From the NCBI GenBank assembly GCA_963752965.1, contig CAVWAJ010000020.1:12329-76328 (forward strand): DNA of 64,000 nt, in the 5' to 3' direction. How positions within the stretch are numbered: the stretch's first letter is position 1; every line of letters begins with the position of its first letter. This document shows positions 32,797-40,668 of the stretch, piece after piece. A program made the translations under genes and the position numbers. This DNA is from QHXW01 sp963752965. Its GTDB lineage: Bacteria > Acidobacteriota > Terriglobia > Bryobacterales > Bryobacteraceae. The notes under the pieces are model-generated. The model made no database searches, was not told the origin of the DNA, and was given only the letters and a program-made list of their open reading frames with translations.

Positions 32797-34281
32797 ATGC
32801 TTCTTGTCGGTCGCTTGGATTTGCGAGAGCCTTTAGTGATGCGGACGGAACCGTTTCTCGGTTGGCGTTCGCAACTCAGAATCCTCAGACTAGCGATCGG
32901 TCTGTTAGTACTGGCACATTGGGGCTTTTCACAACTTCCCGAACTCCCGTTTGCTGAGGCACAGAGGAATGCAGTCTCCCAGCCTTTGCCCCGATTTCCG
33001 GATCTGGCAAACCAGGCTCAGCTCTCTGGCCTGGTTGAATTCAGGTTCACGATTAACTCCGAAGGGCACGTCACCAATGAAGAACTGATTTCAGGGCATC
33101 CATTGCTGATCGCTGGCACGGCTGAAGCTATCCGCACGTGGCGTTACACTCCGTTCAAGTCTCTGGGTGGCGGTCCACGAGAAATCACAACGAGAATTGG
33201 ATTGAAGTTCGATGCTTCCAGGGGCTCGGTGATGGTCGTGGAGCCGCCGCCGCTGGGCACAGGTCTTTCGGCAGGAATGGAGGCTAGAATGTCGGGTTCG
33301 GCTGAACCATACCTAGTTTCGGCTGACGTGCTTGGTGAACATCTCCGGCGGTGGAAGCTTCCGAAATACCCTGCCGACGCCAAGGCTCAACAGCTTGCAG
33401 GGACAGTCCGGCTGAAACTCAAGATAGGGCGGGACGGGAACGTTGGCACAGTTACACCAGTCGATGGAGACGGTAAGCTAGTCGCGGTCTCGACGGATGC
33501 GGTTCGGCAGTGGGTTTATCGGCCTTTTCTTCGCAAAGGATCTCCCGTCGAGGTGAGCGGTGACGCCTATCTGACTTTCACACTCAATCCTGACGCTCAG
33601 ATGCCGGTCTTTCCCGGCGATGACATCGATGCATTACTGGACGCCGCAACAATGACTGTCCGCGATTTGAAGGTTGAGCGAACCGAAAAGTATTGCTTCG
33701 AAGCGATTCAGCGGGCTCAATCGGCAGGCACGGATCATGCTCATACCGTCAACGATGCGCTTAAGATTCTGGACGAACTGTACTCTCGAGCCGGCAACGC
33801 AGACGCAAACAAGCGAGAAGATCTTAACAGGCGATGGGTCCAGGTGGCCACCGAATATGAAAAGCCCAATGGTCAATGGACGGCGCGAGCTTTAGCTGAT
33901 TTTGGCGGTTATCTCATGTTTTCGAAACACTATTCAGAGGCCGAGCAATATTATGGACGCGCACTCTCGACCCTAGATCATTGCGTCGACCCAGTAGGCG
34001 TTCGAATTTGCACCGAGCTAGAGGGGGATGTCCTTGGATACCGGGCGCTGACGTTGTACGCCCAGGGAAAGCTGGATGAGTCTGTGCCTTTCTTCGAAAG
34101 AGCAATTGGCCGACCGGACGGAGCTATACATCCCGAAATCAAAGTTGTATCTCTAGTTGTCTATTCGAAAGTGTTGGGTCAACTGGGGCGAAGTATCGAG
34201 GCTTCGGCGGCGGCGAAAGAGGCACTCGAATATCAAAACACCCACCCTGAGGCCGCCAGAAAAGCGGGCATGACTCGCTGA
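32797..34281 (+). CDS. Secreted protein with two TonB-C-like domains and TPR
   Basis: 494 residues. An N-terminal hydrophobic segment (LRILRLAIGLLVLAHWGFS) is a signal peptide or anchor. Two TonB C-terminal-type domains follow: about 75-145 (GLVEFRFTINSEGHVTNEEL ... IRTWRYTPF) and about 200-270 (GTVRLKLKIGRDGNVGTVTP ... VRQWVYRPF). The C-terminal ~200 residues are tetratricopeptide-like (ALADFGGYLMFSKHYSEAEQ). A true TonB has one such domain and a Pro-rich spanner; neither the spanner nor exbB/exbD is here, so a periplasmic interaction protein is more likely than an energy transducer. It separates ruvA from ruvB. Confidence 0.75.
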   Translation: MLLVGRLDLREPLVMRTEPFLGWRSQLRILRLAIGLLVLAHWGFSQLPELPFAEAQRNAVSQPLPRFPDLANQAQLSGLVEFRFTINSEGHVTNEELISGHPLLIAGTAEAIRTWRYTPFKSLGGGPREITTRIGLKFDASRGSVMVVEPPPLGTGLSAGMEARMSGSAEPYLVSADVLGEHLRRWKLPKYPADAKAQQLAGTVRLKLKIGRDGNVGTVTPVDGDGKLVAVSTDAVRQWVYRPFLRKGSPVEVSGDAYLTFTLNPDAQMPVFPGDDIDALLDAATMTVRDLKVERTEKYCFEAIQRAQSAGTDHAHTVNDALKILDELYSRAGNADANKREDLNRRWVQVATEYEKPNGQWTARALADFGGYLMFSKHYSEAEQYYGRALSTLDHCVDPVGVRICTELEGDVLGYRALTLYAQGKLDESVPFFERAIGRPDGAIHPEIKVVSLVVYSKVLGQLGRSIEASAAAKEALEYQNTHPEAARKAGMTR

Positions 34282-34361
34282 ATGTGCGGAACCGTGTCCG
34301 TCTGGACAATCTTGCGGGGCAGAGGTAGCTGGATGTGAGTGCCCATCGCGTGTGAAAGAAT

Positions 34362-34547
34362 GTGGTCGTGAAGCGACCGTTCGCCGCAACCGTCTGGCGC
34401 GAGGGAAAGTGGTATGTCTCTCAGTGCTTGGAAGTGGATGTTGCCAGCCAGGGTGAATCCGAAGAAGAGGCTCTCGCCAATCTGAAGGAAGCGCTCGAAC
34501 TTCACTTCGAACCGCCGCAAGCCACACGCCTGTCGCGGAGAAAGTGA
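34362..34547 (+). CDS. Orphan HicB-type antitoxin-like protein
   Basis: 61 residues from a GTG. The sequence PFAATVWREGKWYVSQCLEV, then SQGESEEEALANLKEALELH, is the partial RNase H-like HicB fold: a three-strand sheet then the EEAL-x-NL-x-EAL helix. No C-terminal DNA-binding domain is present, and no HicA-like toxin frame is seen on either side, so it is an orphan or the remnant of a pair. A REP-like palindrome begins 5 bases after its stop. Confidence 0.7.
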   Translation: MVVKRPFAATVWREGKWYVSQCLEVDVASQGESEEEALANLKEALELHFEPPQATRLSRRK

Positions 34548-34552
34548 GTGTG

Positions 34553-34623
34553 ACCGCTCCCTGACGGTCACGGCTCGGCAAACCGATGCCACCGATACTG
34601 AGCCGCGCACGTCAGTGAGCGGT
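34553..34623. repeat. REP-like imperfect palindrome
   Basis: The left arm ACCGCTCCCTGACGGTCACG (34553 onward, to 34576) and the right arm ending CACGTCAGTGAGCGGT (34600-34623) pair over about 24 bases with five mismatches around a 23-base loop. The core ACCGCTCCCTGACGGTC is, from memory, a frequent extragenic repeat in Solibacter-type genomes. It lies between hicB and ruvB and could act as a terminator or nuclease-blocking structure. Confidence 0.65.
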
Positions 34624-34689
34624 TTGGAATATCGACCGGCCACCAGTGCCCGTAACGTCGGCTAAGCTATAACAGATAGCTGAGAGCAC

Positions 34690-35715
34690 ATGGATCCTCG
34701 TATTGTTTCCGCGTCGGCGCAGGATGATGAAGCGCAGTTTGAGGCGGGGCTGCGTCCGCGGCGGCTGGCGGATTTCACGGGGCAGACGAAGCTCAAGGAG
34801 AATCTCGCCATTGCGATTGAGGCGGCGCGGCGGCGAAGTGAGGCGATGGATCATGTGCTGCTGTATGGTCCGCCGGGACTGGGCAAGACTACGCTCGCGG
34901 CGATTATCGCAGAGGAGCTGGGGGTCGAGTTCCAGCAGACTTCGGGGCCGATCCTGCAAAAGAAGCTCGACCTCACGGGCATTCTGACCAACATCAAAGA
35001 GCGGCAGGTTTTCTTCATCGACGAGATTCACAGGCTGCTGCCGGACGTGGAAGAGATTCTGTACGCGGCAATTGAAGATTTTCGCGTGGATATTCTGATC
35101 GGGGCGGGACCGGGGGCGCGTACGCACTCGATCGAGATTCCGAAGTTCACGGCGATTGGGGCGACGACGCGGCAGGGCCTCGTGAGCGCGCCTCTTCGCG
35201 GGCGCTTCGGACTGGTGCTGCGGCTCAACCATTACGGCGTGGCGGAGCTGCAACAGATTGTGAAACGGTCGGCGCGACTGCTGAGCGTGGAGATTGACGA
35301 AGAAGGAGCGGAAGAGATTTCGCGGCGCAGCCGGGGAACGCCGCGCATTGCGAACCGGCTGCTGCGGCGCGTGCGCGATTATGCACAAGTGCGCGCGGAC
35401 GGGCGGATTACGCGGACGGTGGCGGATACAGCGCTCGATCTGCTCGATGTGGACCGCTTCGGGCTGGACGAAATCGATCAGAAGATCATGCTCACGGTGC
35501 TGAGGAATTACAGCGGCGGGCCGGTGGGCGTGAACACGATCGGCGCGTCGATCGGTGAGGAGCCGGAGACCATCGAAGAAGTATACGAACCGTACCTGAT
35601 CCAGCTGGGATTCCTGGATCGGACACCGCGCGGGCGCGTAGCAACGGACAGCGCGTTTGACTATTTCAAGGTACAGAGAAGGCTGCGTGGTGGAGAGCAG
35701 CCGGGGTTGTTCTAG
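34690..35715 (+). CDS. ruvB: Holliday junction helicase subunit RuvB
   Basis: 341 residues. It is the AAA+ motor of branch migration: FTGQTKLKENLAIAI, Walker A YGPPGLGKTTLA, Walker B VFFIDEIHRL, sensor 1 GATTRQGLVSAPLRGRFG with the Arg finger region, and the C-terminal winged helix (LTVLRNYSGGPVGVNTIGAS ... GFLDRTPRGR). Length and motifs are normal. It works with RuvA encoded 1.9 kb upstream; folK follows after a short repeat. Confidence 0.97.
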   Translation: MDPRIVSASAQDDEAQFEAGLRPRRLADFTGQTKLKENLAIAIEAARRRSEAMDHVLLYGPPGLGKTTLAAIIAEELGVEFQQTSGPILQKKLDLTGILTNIKERQVFFIDEIHRLLPDVEEILYAAIEDFRVDILIGAGPGARTHSIEIPKFTAIGATTRQGLVSAPLRGRFGLVLRLNHYGVAELQQIVKRSARLLSVEIDEEGAEEISRRSRGTPRIANRLLRRVRDYAQVRADGRITRTVADTALDLLDVDRFGLDEIDQKIMLTVLRNYSGGPVGVNTIGASIGEEPETIEEVYEPYLIQLGFLDRTPRGRVATDSAFDYFKVQRRLRGGEQPGLF

Positions 35716-35718
35716 GCA

Positions 35719-35749
35719 CAGGTTTCAGGTGTCAGGTTTCAGGTGTCAG
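35719..35749 (+). repeat. 14-bp tandem repeat over the folK start
   Basis: CAGGTTTCAGGTGT occurs twice in tandem (35719-35732, 35733-35746) and a third copy begins (CAG). The repeat replaces a normal ribosome site and includes the first GTG of folK. A change in copy number by 14 bases would move or remove the initiation region. Confidence 0.7.
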
Positions 35750-36255
35750 TGAAGATCGTCTACTTGGGGCTGGGATCTAATGTGGGGGAGCGGGAGGCGA
35801 TGCTCCAGGCGGCAGTGGACCGGCTGCACTCCGCGGAATTGCGGATCATGCGGCTGTCGTCGGTTTATGAAACGGAACCGCAGGGGCTGCGCGATCAGCG
35901 GTGGTTCTTGAACCTGGTGGTGGAGGCGGAGACGAATCTATTTCCACGGCAGTTGCTGGGGCGCATCGTCAAGATTGAGCGGGAGCTGGGGCGGAGGCGG
36001 ATAATCGAGAATGGGCCGCGGACGATCGACATCGATATCCTGTTTTTCGGCAACGCCATCGTCAAGACTGGGGAGTTGACGATTCCGCATCCGCGGTTTG
36101 CGGAACGGCGGTTCGTGCTGGCGCCGATGGTGGAGCTGAATCCGGAGCTGCGCGACCCGGTGTCGCGGCAGACGATGCGGGAACTATTGGCGGCGACGGT
36201 GGGACAAGGGGTGCGGGCGGTGGAGTTTCGCGTGGTGACGCAGAGCACCCCCTGA
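35743..36255 (+). CDS. folK: 2-amino-4-hydroxy-6-hydroxymethyldihydropteridine pyrophosphokinase
   Basis: About 170 residues. HPPK of folate synthesis transfers pyrophosphate from ATP to the pterin. Signatures: YLGLGSNVGEREAMLQAAVD at the N-terminus, SSVYETEPQG, LNLVVEAET, and the family pattern GPRTIDIDILFFG followed by IPHPRFAERRFVLAPM. In-frame GTGs at 35743 and 35749 both lie in a 14-bp tandem repeat and neither has a clear ribosome site. The next gene, pcm, starts 8 bases after its stop. Confidence 0.93.
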   Translation: MSVKIVYLGLGSNVGEREAMLQAAVDRLHSAELRIMRLSSVYETEPQGLRDQRWFLNLVVEAETNLFPRQLLGRIVKIERELGRRRIIENGPRTIDIDILFFGNAIVKTGELTIPHPRFAERRFVLAPMVELNPELRDPVSRQTMRELLAATVGQGVRAVEFRVVTQSTP

Positions 36256-36263
36256 GGCGAACG

Positions 36264-36950
36264 ATGTTGAGTTTTGCTGTTGCCTTTCTGGTATTCTGCG
36301 GTGAGCAACCCTTCGAGGCAGAGCGGGAACACATGGTTCACGAACAGATCGAGCGAAGGGGTGTCAGCAATACCGAGGTTCTGCGCGTTCTGCGCACGAC
36401 GCCCAGGCATTTGTTCGTGCCGGAGAGGCTCCGGCCATACGCCTATTCCGACCAGGCGCTGCCCATCGAGTTCGGGCAGAGCATTTCCCAACCGTACATG
36501 GTGGCCCTCATGACGGAACTGCTCGAGCCACGAAAATCGGACAAGGTGCTGGAGGTTGGAACTGGCTCGGGCTATCAGGCTGCGGTGTTGGCCCAACTCG
36601 CGCAGCACGTGTATACCGTCGAAATTGTGCCGGAATTGGCGAAATCGGCGGCGGAGCGCTTGGTGTCATTGGGATATCGCAACGTCACCGTTCGGCATGG
36701 CGACGGCTACAAAGGCTGGCCGGAAGAGGCGCCGTTCGAGCGGATCATGCTGACGGCAGCGCCGCCGGACATTCCGCAAGCTCTGCTCGACCAGCTCCGC
36801 GGAGGCGGCAGGCTGGTGGCGCCAATCGGCGGAAGCCCGTGGACGCAGGAGTTGGTGGTGATTGAGAAGACCACGGGCGGGGATATTCGCCGGCGATCGG
36901 TAGCGCCGGTCGCATTCGTACCGATGGTGCGTGAGCCACGGCACAACTGA
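36264..36950 (+). CDS. pcm: Protein-L-isoaspartate O-methyltransferase, possibly exported
   Basis: 228 residues. PCMT signatures: MVHEQIERRGVSNTEVLRVL, LPIEFGQSISQPYMVALMTE, and the SAM site VLEVGTGSGYQAAVLAQLA. The enzyme starts repair of isoaspartyl residues in aged proteins. Unlike most homologues it begins with a short hydrophobic stretch (MLSFAVAFLVFCGE) that looks like a signal peptide or lipoprotein signal with a Cys, hinting at a periplasmic location. An in-frame ATG at residue 24 (MVHEQI) would give an ordinary cytosolic enzyme. Confidence 0.88.
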   Translation: MLSFAVAFLVFCGEQPFEAEREHMVHEQIERRGVSNTEVLRVLRTTPRHLFVPERLRPYAYSDQALPIEFGQSISQPYMVALMTELLEPRKSDKVLEVGTGSGYQAAVLAQLAQHVYTVEIVPELAKSAAERLVSLGYRNVTVRHGDGYKGWPEEAPFERIMLTAAPPDIPQALLDQLRGGGRLVAPIGGSPWTQELVVIEKTTGGDIRRRSVAPVAFVPMVREPRHN

Positions 36951-36973
36951 GGCGGCGCGAAAACTCCCGATGT

Positions 36974-36979
36974 TATAAT
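36974..36979 (+). promoter_or_regulatory. -10 element (TATAAT) before the aldolase gene
   Basis: A perfect TATAAT lies 26 bases before the ATG at 37006, with a CAGGAG ribosome site between. No convincing -35 hexamer was seen, so the promoter may need an activator or depend on an imperfect -35. Confidence 0.5.
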
Positions 36980-37005
36980 TCTCTTCAACGGTCAGGAGCC
37001 ACTGA

Positions 37006-37668
37006 ATGAAGATTTTTCTCGATACCGCCAATCTCGACGAACTGAAGAAGGGCGCGGAATGGGGTGTCGTAGACGGCGTGACCACGAATCCCTCGCTGAT
37101 CGCCAAGGAAGGCCGGCCGATCGCCGAACAGGTTCGCATGATTTGCGACATCGTGGATGGCGACATCAGCGCGGAAGTGGTGGCCACCGAAGCCAAGGAG
37201 ATGGTCCGCGAGGGGCGGGAACTGGCTCGCATCCATAAGAACATCGTTGTAAAGTGCCCGCTGACGCGCGATGGCATTCGGGCGACTTCCGCGCTGAGCC
37301 AGGAAGGCTACCGCGTGAATGTGACGCTGTGCTTCACGCCGGGACAGGCGTTGCTGGCGGCGAAGGCGGGGGCGTACATCATTAGCCCGTTCGTGGGGCG
37401 TCTGGACGATATCGGCTGGACCGGGATGGATCTGATTCGGAGCATCACCACGATCTATAGAAATTACGGATACAAGACACAGGTGCTAGCGGCGTCGCTG
37501 CGGTCGCCCACGCACGTGATTGACTCCGCAATGGCGGGCGCACACATCGGGACCATGCCGTTCAAAGTCCTCGACATGCTATTCAACCATCCATTAACCG
37601 ACAAGGGCCTGGAACAGTTCCTGAAGGACTACCACAAGGTGTTTCAGGAGAGCCCTGTCGCAGGTTAG
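37006..37668 (+). CDS. fsa: Transaldolase / fructose-6-phosphate aldolase family protein
   Basis: 220 residues, the short form of the transaldolase family. Signatures: MKIFLDTANLDELKKGAEWG, VDGVTTNPSLIAKEG, the Schiff-base lysine in NIVVKCPLT, NVTLCFTPGQALLAAKAGA, and SPFVGRLDDIG. It acts in the pentose phosphate pathway; whether it is a true transaldolase or an FSA cannot be settled by eye. RBS CAGGAG, with a TATAAT upstream. Confidence 0.9.
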   Translation: MKIFLDTANLDELKKGAEWGVVDGVTTNPSLIAKEGRPIAEQVRMICDIVDGDISAEVVATEAKEMVREGRELARIHKNIVVKCPLTRDGIRATSALSQEGYRVNVTLCFTPGQALLAAKAGAYIISPFVGRLDDIGWTGMDLIRSITTIYRNYGYKTQVLAASLRSPTHVIDSAMAGAHIGTMPFKVLDMLFNHPLTDKGLEQFLKDYHKVFQESPVAG

Positions 37669-37684
37669 GTCCCAACTCGAAGCT

Positions 37685-38095
37685 ATGAAGATAGCGCTGG
37701 CGAATTTTCTTTCGTCTGGCGGGACGATGTTAGCCGTGGCCGGTGGGGCGGCTGCCGTGGGCCTTGGTGCTTGGGGCGTCTACCGGTACGTCAAGGGCCG
37801 GCCGAGCGCGGCGGAACTCGAGCGCCGGCGGCGCAGCGACCTGCATGCGCGCGGCAAGATGGGCGACGCCAACCTGCTGGAATATCACGAGCACATGGCA
37901 GTGTACTCGTACGCGATCGGCGGCGTGGAATACATGGCCAGCCAGGACCTTTCCGACCTTCTGCCGCGGTTGCCGGAGGACCGGTGGAGCGCCATCGGGC
38001 CGGCTTCCATCAAGTACGATCCGCGCAATCCTGCAAACTCCATCGTGCTCAGCGAGGAATGGAGCGGGCTGCGCCCCGCGCATCGGGTAGAATAA
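37685..38095 (+). CDS. Small membrane-anchored protein of unknown function
   Basis: 136 residues. One N-terminal hydrophobic segment (MLAVAGGAAAVGLGAWGVYR) is followed by a basic Arg-rich stretch and a soluble domain rich in Tyr/Glu/Asp (YHEHMAVYSYAIGGVEYMAS ... IKYDPRNPANSIVLSEEWSG). The phrase with YDPxNPxxS resembles DUF3592-type domains, which are membrane-anchored and uncharacterised. It is 16 bases after the aldolase gene, so probably co-transcribed. Confidence 0.65.
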   Translation: MKIALANFLSSGGTMLAVAGGAAAVGLGAWGVYRYVKGRPSAAELERRRRSDLHARGKMGDANLLEYHEHMAVYSYAIGGVEYMASQDLSDLLPRLPEDRWSAIGPASIKYDPRNPANSIVLSEEWSGLRPAHRVE

Positions 38096-38149
38096 GCTGG
38101 TTTGCCTGCCAGTCAGGCAAGAAGACCTAATCCACTCAGGAGATCATCG

Positions 38150-38542
38150 ATGAACAAAAGCAAGATTGTGAAGGCCGCCCTGTCGCTGGCCGTTGCTATC
38201 GGAGTATTCGGCGCGGGAGTATTGACAGGGAAGAATACGTTTCACCAACCGAACTCCGTGATCCACGTTGTTACCGTGCAGTGGACGGACGATTCGACGC
38301 CTGCGCAGCAACAGGCCGCGATCGATGGCGTGAAAACAATGGCTGCTGAGATTCCGGGAATCAAGAATATCTGGGTCAAACCCATTCGGGTACAGCCAAA
38401 GGAATATCAGGCCGCGTTCGCGATCGAGTTCGAGAACAAGGCGGCCGCCGACGCTTACGCGGACCACGCGGCGCACAAGGCGTGGGGGAAGATCTACCAG
38501 CCGATCCACAAGGAGAGCCGGTCACAGCAAATCACCAACTAA
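38150..38542 (+). CDS. Stress-responsive A/B barrel (Dabb) protein, exported
   Basis: 130 residues from an ATG with AGGAG. An N-terminal signal or anchor (AALSLAVAIGVFGAGVLTG) precedes a Dabb-like domain: VIHVVTVQWTDDSTPAQQQA as strand and helix, then KEYQAAFAIEFENKAAADAY and DHAAHKAW, which carries the typical H-x-x-H and W. Most Dabb proteins are cytosolic dimers; an export signal is unusual. Function is unknown. Confidence 0.75.
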   Translation: MNKSKIVKAALSLAVAIGVFGAGVLTGKNTFHQPNSVIHVVTVQWTDDSTPAQQQAAIDGVKTMAAEIPGIKNIWVKPIRVQPKEYQAAFAIEFENKAAADAYADHAAHKAWGKIYQPIHKESRSQQITN

Positions 38543-38569
38543 TAGGAGAAGGCCGGACGTGTCCGGCCC

Positions 38570-39184
38570 CTACACCCAGACCTTTTGCAGTTTGACCCCG
38601 CGGCGGCAGAGTTCGCAGTGCGCGGCATCGGAGTAGTAGCTGGCCTCGAGTTTGGCGAGGTAGTAAAGCGGCAGCGAGCCGAAATCTTTGGTGTTGGGAG
38701 TAGGCTGATAGATGACGACGGCCAGCCCCAGCACCTGGGCGCCGCGGGATTCCAACAGCGTCTTCATCTCGCGGAGCTTGCTGCCGGAGCGCAAGATGTC
38801 GTCCACCAGCACTACCTGCTCGCCGGGATGTTGCTCCAGATACTGCCTAAAGCGCATGGGCCTATTTTCGTCGTCGCGCTCCGCCCAATAGACCTGTTTA
38901 GCGCGCAGGGCTTCACAAATGCCGTAGGCCACGGGCAAGCCGCCGGTAGCGGGCGCGACGATGGAAAGCTCGGGAATGATGGCGCGGATTTCCGGGTTGG
39001 CACGCAACAGCCGGCTGAGCCCGACACTGAGAGTGCGGGCGTGCTGGTAGTAGCGCATGGCCAGCGGCACCTGCAAGTATTCGTTGGAGTGCAGGCCGTT
39101 GGTGTATTCGAAGTGGCCGTCGCGCAACGCGCCTGTCTCGCGCAGCACGCCCACGACTTCCTCGGGAGTGGGAAGAAGATGCAT
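38570..39184 (-). CDS. pyrE: Orotate phosphoribosyltransferase-like protein
   Basis: 204 residues. The PRPP-binding loop is EQVVLVDDILRSGSKLREMK. The N-terminus VVGVLRETGALRDGHFEYTN and the flexible loop region fit type I phosphoribosyltransferases of the OPRT group. Unusual is a C-terminal CxxC (AHCELCRRGVKLQKVW), possibly a metal or redox site, not typical of E. coli PyrE. Orotate as substrate is therefore probable but not certain. Five bases separate it from the sugar transferase gene. Confidence 0.78.
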   Translation of the reverse strand: MHLLPTPEEVVGVLRETGALRDGHFEYTNGLHSNEYLQVPLAMRYYQHARTLSVGLSRLLRANPEIRAIIPELSIVAPATGGLPVAYGICEALRAKQVYWAERDDENRPMRFRQYLEQHPGEQVVLVDDILRSGSKLREMKTLLESRGAQVLGLAVVIYQPTPNTKDFGSLPLYYLAKLEASYYSDAAHCELCRRGVKLQKVWV

Positions 39185-39189
39185 CGTCT

Positions 39190-40602
39190 TTAGTGGGCTC
39201 CTTTACCGGAGAGAACTTTGGGAATGGTCAGCAGCAGGATCTTCCAGTCCAGACCGAGCGACCAATTATCAATGTACTGCATGTCCATCCGCATCCAAGT
39301 TTCGAAATCCACGTTGTCTCGTCCCGCCAGGGCCCACAGACAGGTGAGACCGGGCCGCATGCGCAGGCGGCGGCGCTGCCAGCGCTGATATTGTTCCACT
39401 TCTTCCGGCACGGCGGGCCGTGGACCGACGAGCGACATGTCGCCCTTCAGGACATTCCACAACTGGGGCCATTCGTCGATGGAGAACTTGCGCAGATAGC
39501 GGCCGACGGGCGTCAGCCGGGGATCGTCCGGAATCTTGGTGGCGGTCGCGCGCACGCTCATGTGGGCGAGAGCACCACGCATGGCGTGAGCGTTCTGGCA
39601 CATGGAGCGGAATTTGTAAAAGACGAATTGGCGTCCGTTTAATCCGCAGCGTACCTGGCGGAAGATGGCCGGCCCGGGCGAAGTGAGGCGGACGGCCGCG
39701 GCGACCAGCAGCATGAAAGGCGCCAGGACAACCAAAGCGGCGCCGGCTACCAGATAATCAATGAGACGCTTGGCTAGCAGACGGATCTCGTCGTGGGGCG
39801 CGGCGGAGAATGTCAGCAACGGCGTGAAGGCCAGACGCTCCAGATACACATCGCTGTTCACGTGCGGAAAGAAATCCACCGCGACGCGCGTCCGCACGCC
39901 CTCTTCATCGCAAAGCAAGAATACTTCCTCGAGTTCAGCGAGACGGCCGCTATCCACGGCGAAGATGATTTCGTCGATGACATGCTGGCGCAAAAGGACC
40001 GGGAGTTGAGCCAGCGGATAGACGGGATAGACGGACTCCAGTTGGATTTCGGCAGGGGCATCGGGGGTATCGGTGACGAAGGCCTTGATGCGAATGCCAT
40101 ATTGCGCCGAGCGCTCGAGAGCCTGCCCCAGGCGTTGCGCGCGATCTCCCGCACCCACCAACATGACGTAATGCAGGGCGCCGAACTCACGCCGCACGAG
40201 TCCCACCAGGCGGCCGGCGGTCAGCCGGAACACCAGCAGGAAGATCCAGCTATAGACGGCAAACAGCGCGAGAAAAGGGCGGCTCAAGTCGAGCCGCATC
40301 AGATATTCGAAGGTAACCAAGCAGATGATGCCGTAGCTGCACTGGCGGGAGGAATCGCGCAGGATGACGCGGGGATCGCCCGAGTCGAGCCGGTCGTAAA
40401 TACCGAGCCAAAGGCCGATGACGATCCAACTGGCCAGCGAGAAGCCAAGCAGCAGGGCCTTGAGGGGAACGTTGAGAAAAAACACGCGGTCGAGATGCAG
40501 AAGAACACGGGTCTGGTACGCTGCCTCGAACGCGAGCGCGGTGAGCAGCACGTCGGACACGCCAAATAGGACTTTGGCTTTCCGATGCTGACGGCTAAAC
40601 AT
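39190..40602 (-). CDS. Polyprenyl-phosphate glycosyl-1-phosphate transferase
   Basis: 470 residues with the PNPT/WcaJ-type layout. Four to five N-terminal TM segments precede a CoA-binding-like domain (about 130-265) and one re-entrant or TM helix (VAGAALVVLAPFMLLVAAAV). The C-terminal bacterial sugar transferase domain carries GPAIFRQVRCGLNGRQFVFY, KFRSMC, FSIDEWPQLWNVLKGDMSLV and GPRPAVPEE. It loads the first sugar onto undecaprenyl phosphate for exopolysaccharide or O-antigen synthesis. No other polysaccharide genes are in the window. Confidence 0.92.
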   Translation of the reverse strand: MFSRQHRKAKVLFGVSDVLLTALAFEAAYQTRVLLHLDRVFFLNVPLKALLLGFSLASWIVIGLWLGIYDRLDSGDPRVILRDSSRQCSYGIICLVTFEYLMRLDLSRPFLALFAVYSWIFLLVFRLTAGRLVGLVRREFGALHYVMLVGAGDRAQRLGQALERSAQYGIRIKAFVTDTPDAPAEIQLESVYPVYPLAQLPVLLRQHVIDEIIFAVDSGRLAELEEVFLLCDEEGVRTRVAVDFFPHVNSDVYLERLAFTPLLTFSAAPHDEIRLLAKRLIDYLVAGAALVVLAPFMLLVAAAVRLTSPGPAIFRQVRCGLNGRQFVFYKFRSMCQNAHAMRGALAHMSVRATATKIPDDPRLTPVGRYLRKFSIDEWPQLWNVLKGDMSLVGPRPAVPEEVEQYQRWQRRRLRMRPGLTCLWALAGRDNVDFETWMRMDMQYIDNWSLGLDWKILLLTIPKVLSGKGAH

Positions 40603-40668
40603 CCGGATGCCAGAATAGCATGGGGAATGCGGAGTGCTGCTGGCGAATGACGGCGCTCGGCACGCCTG

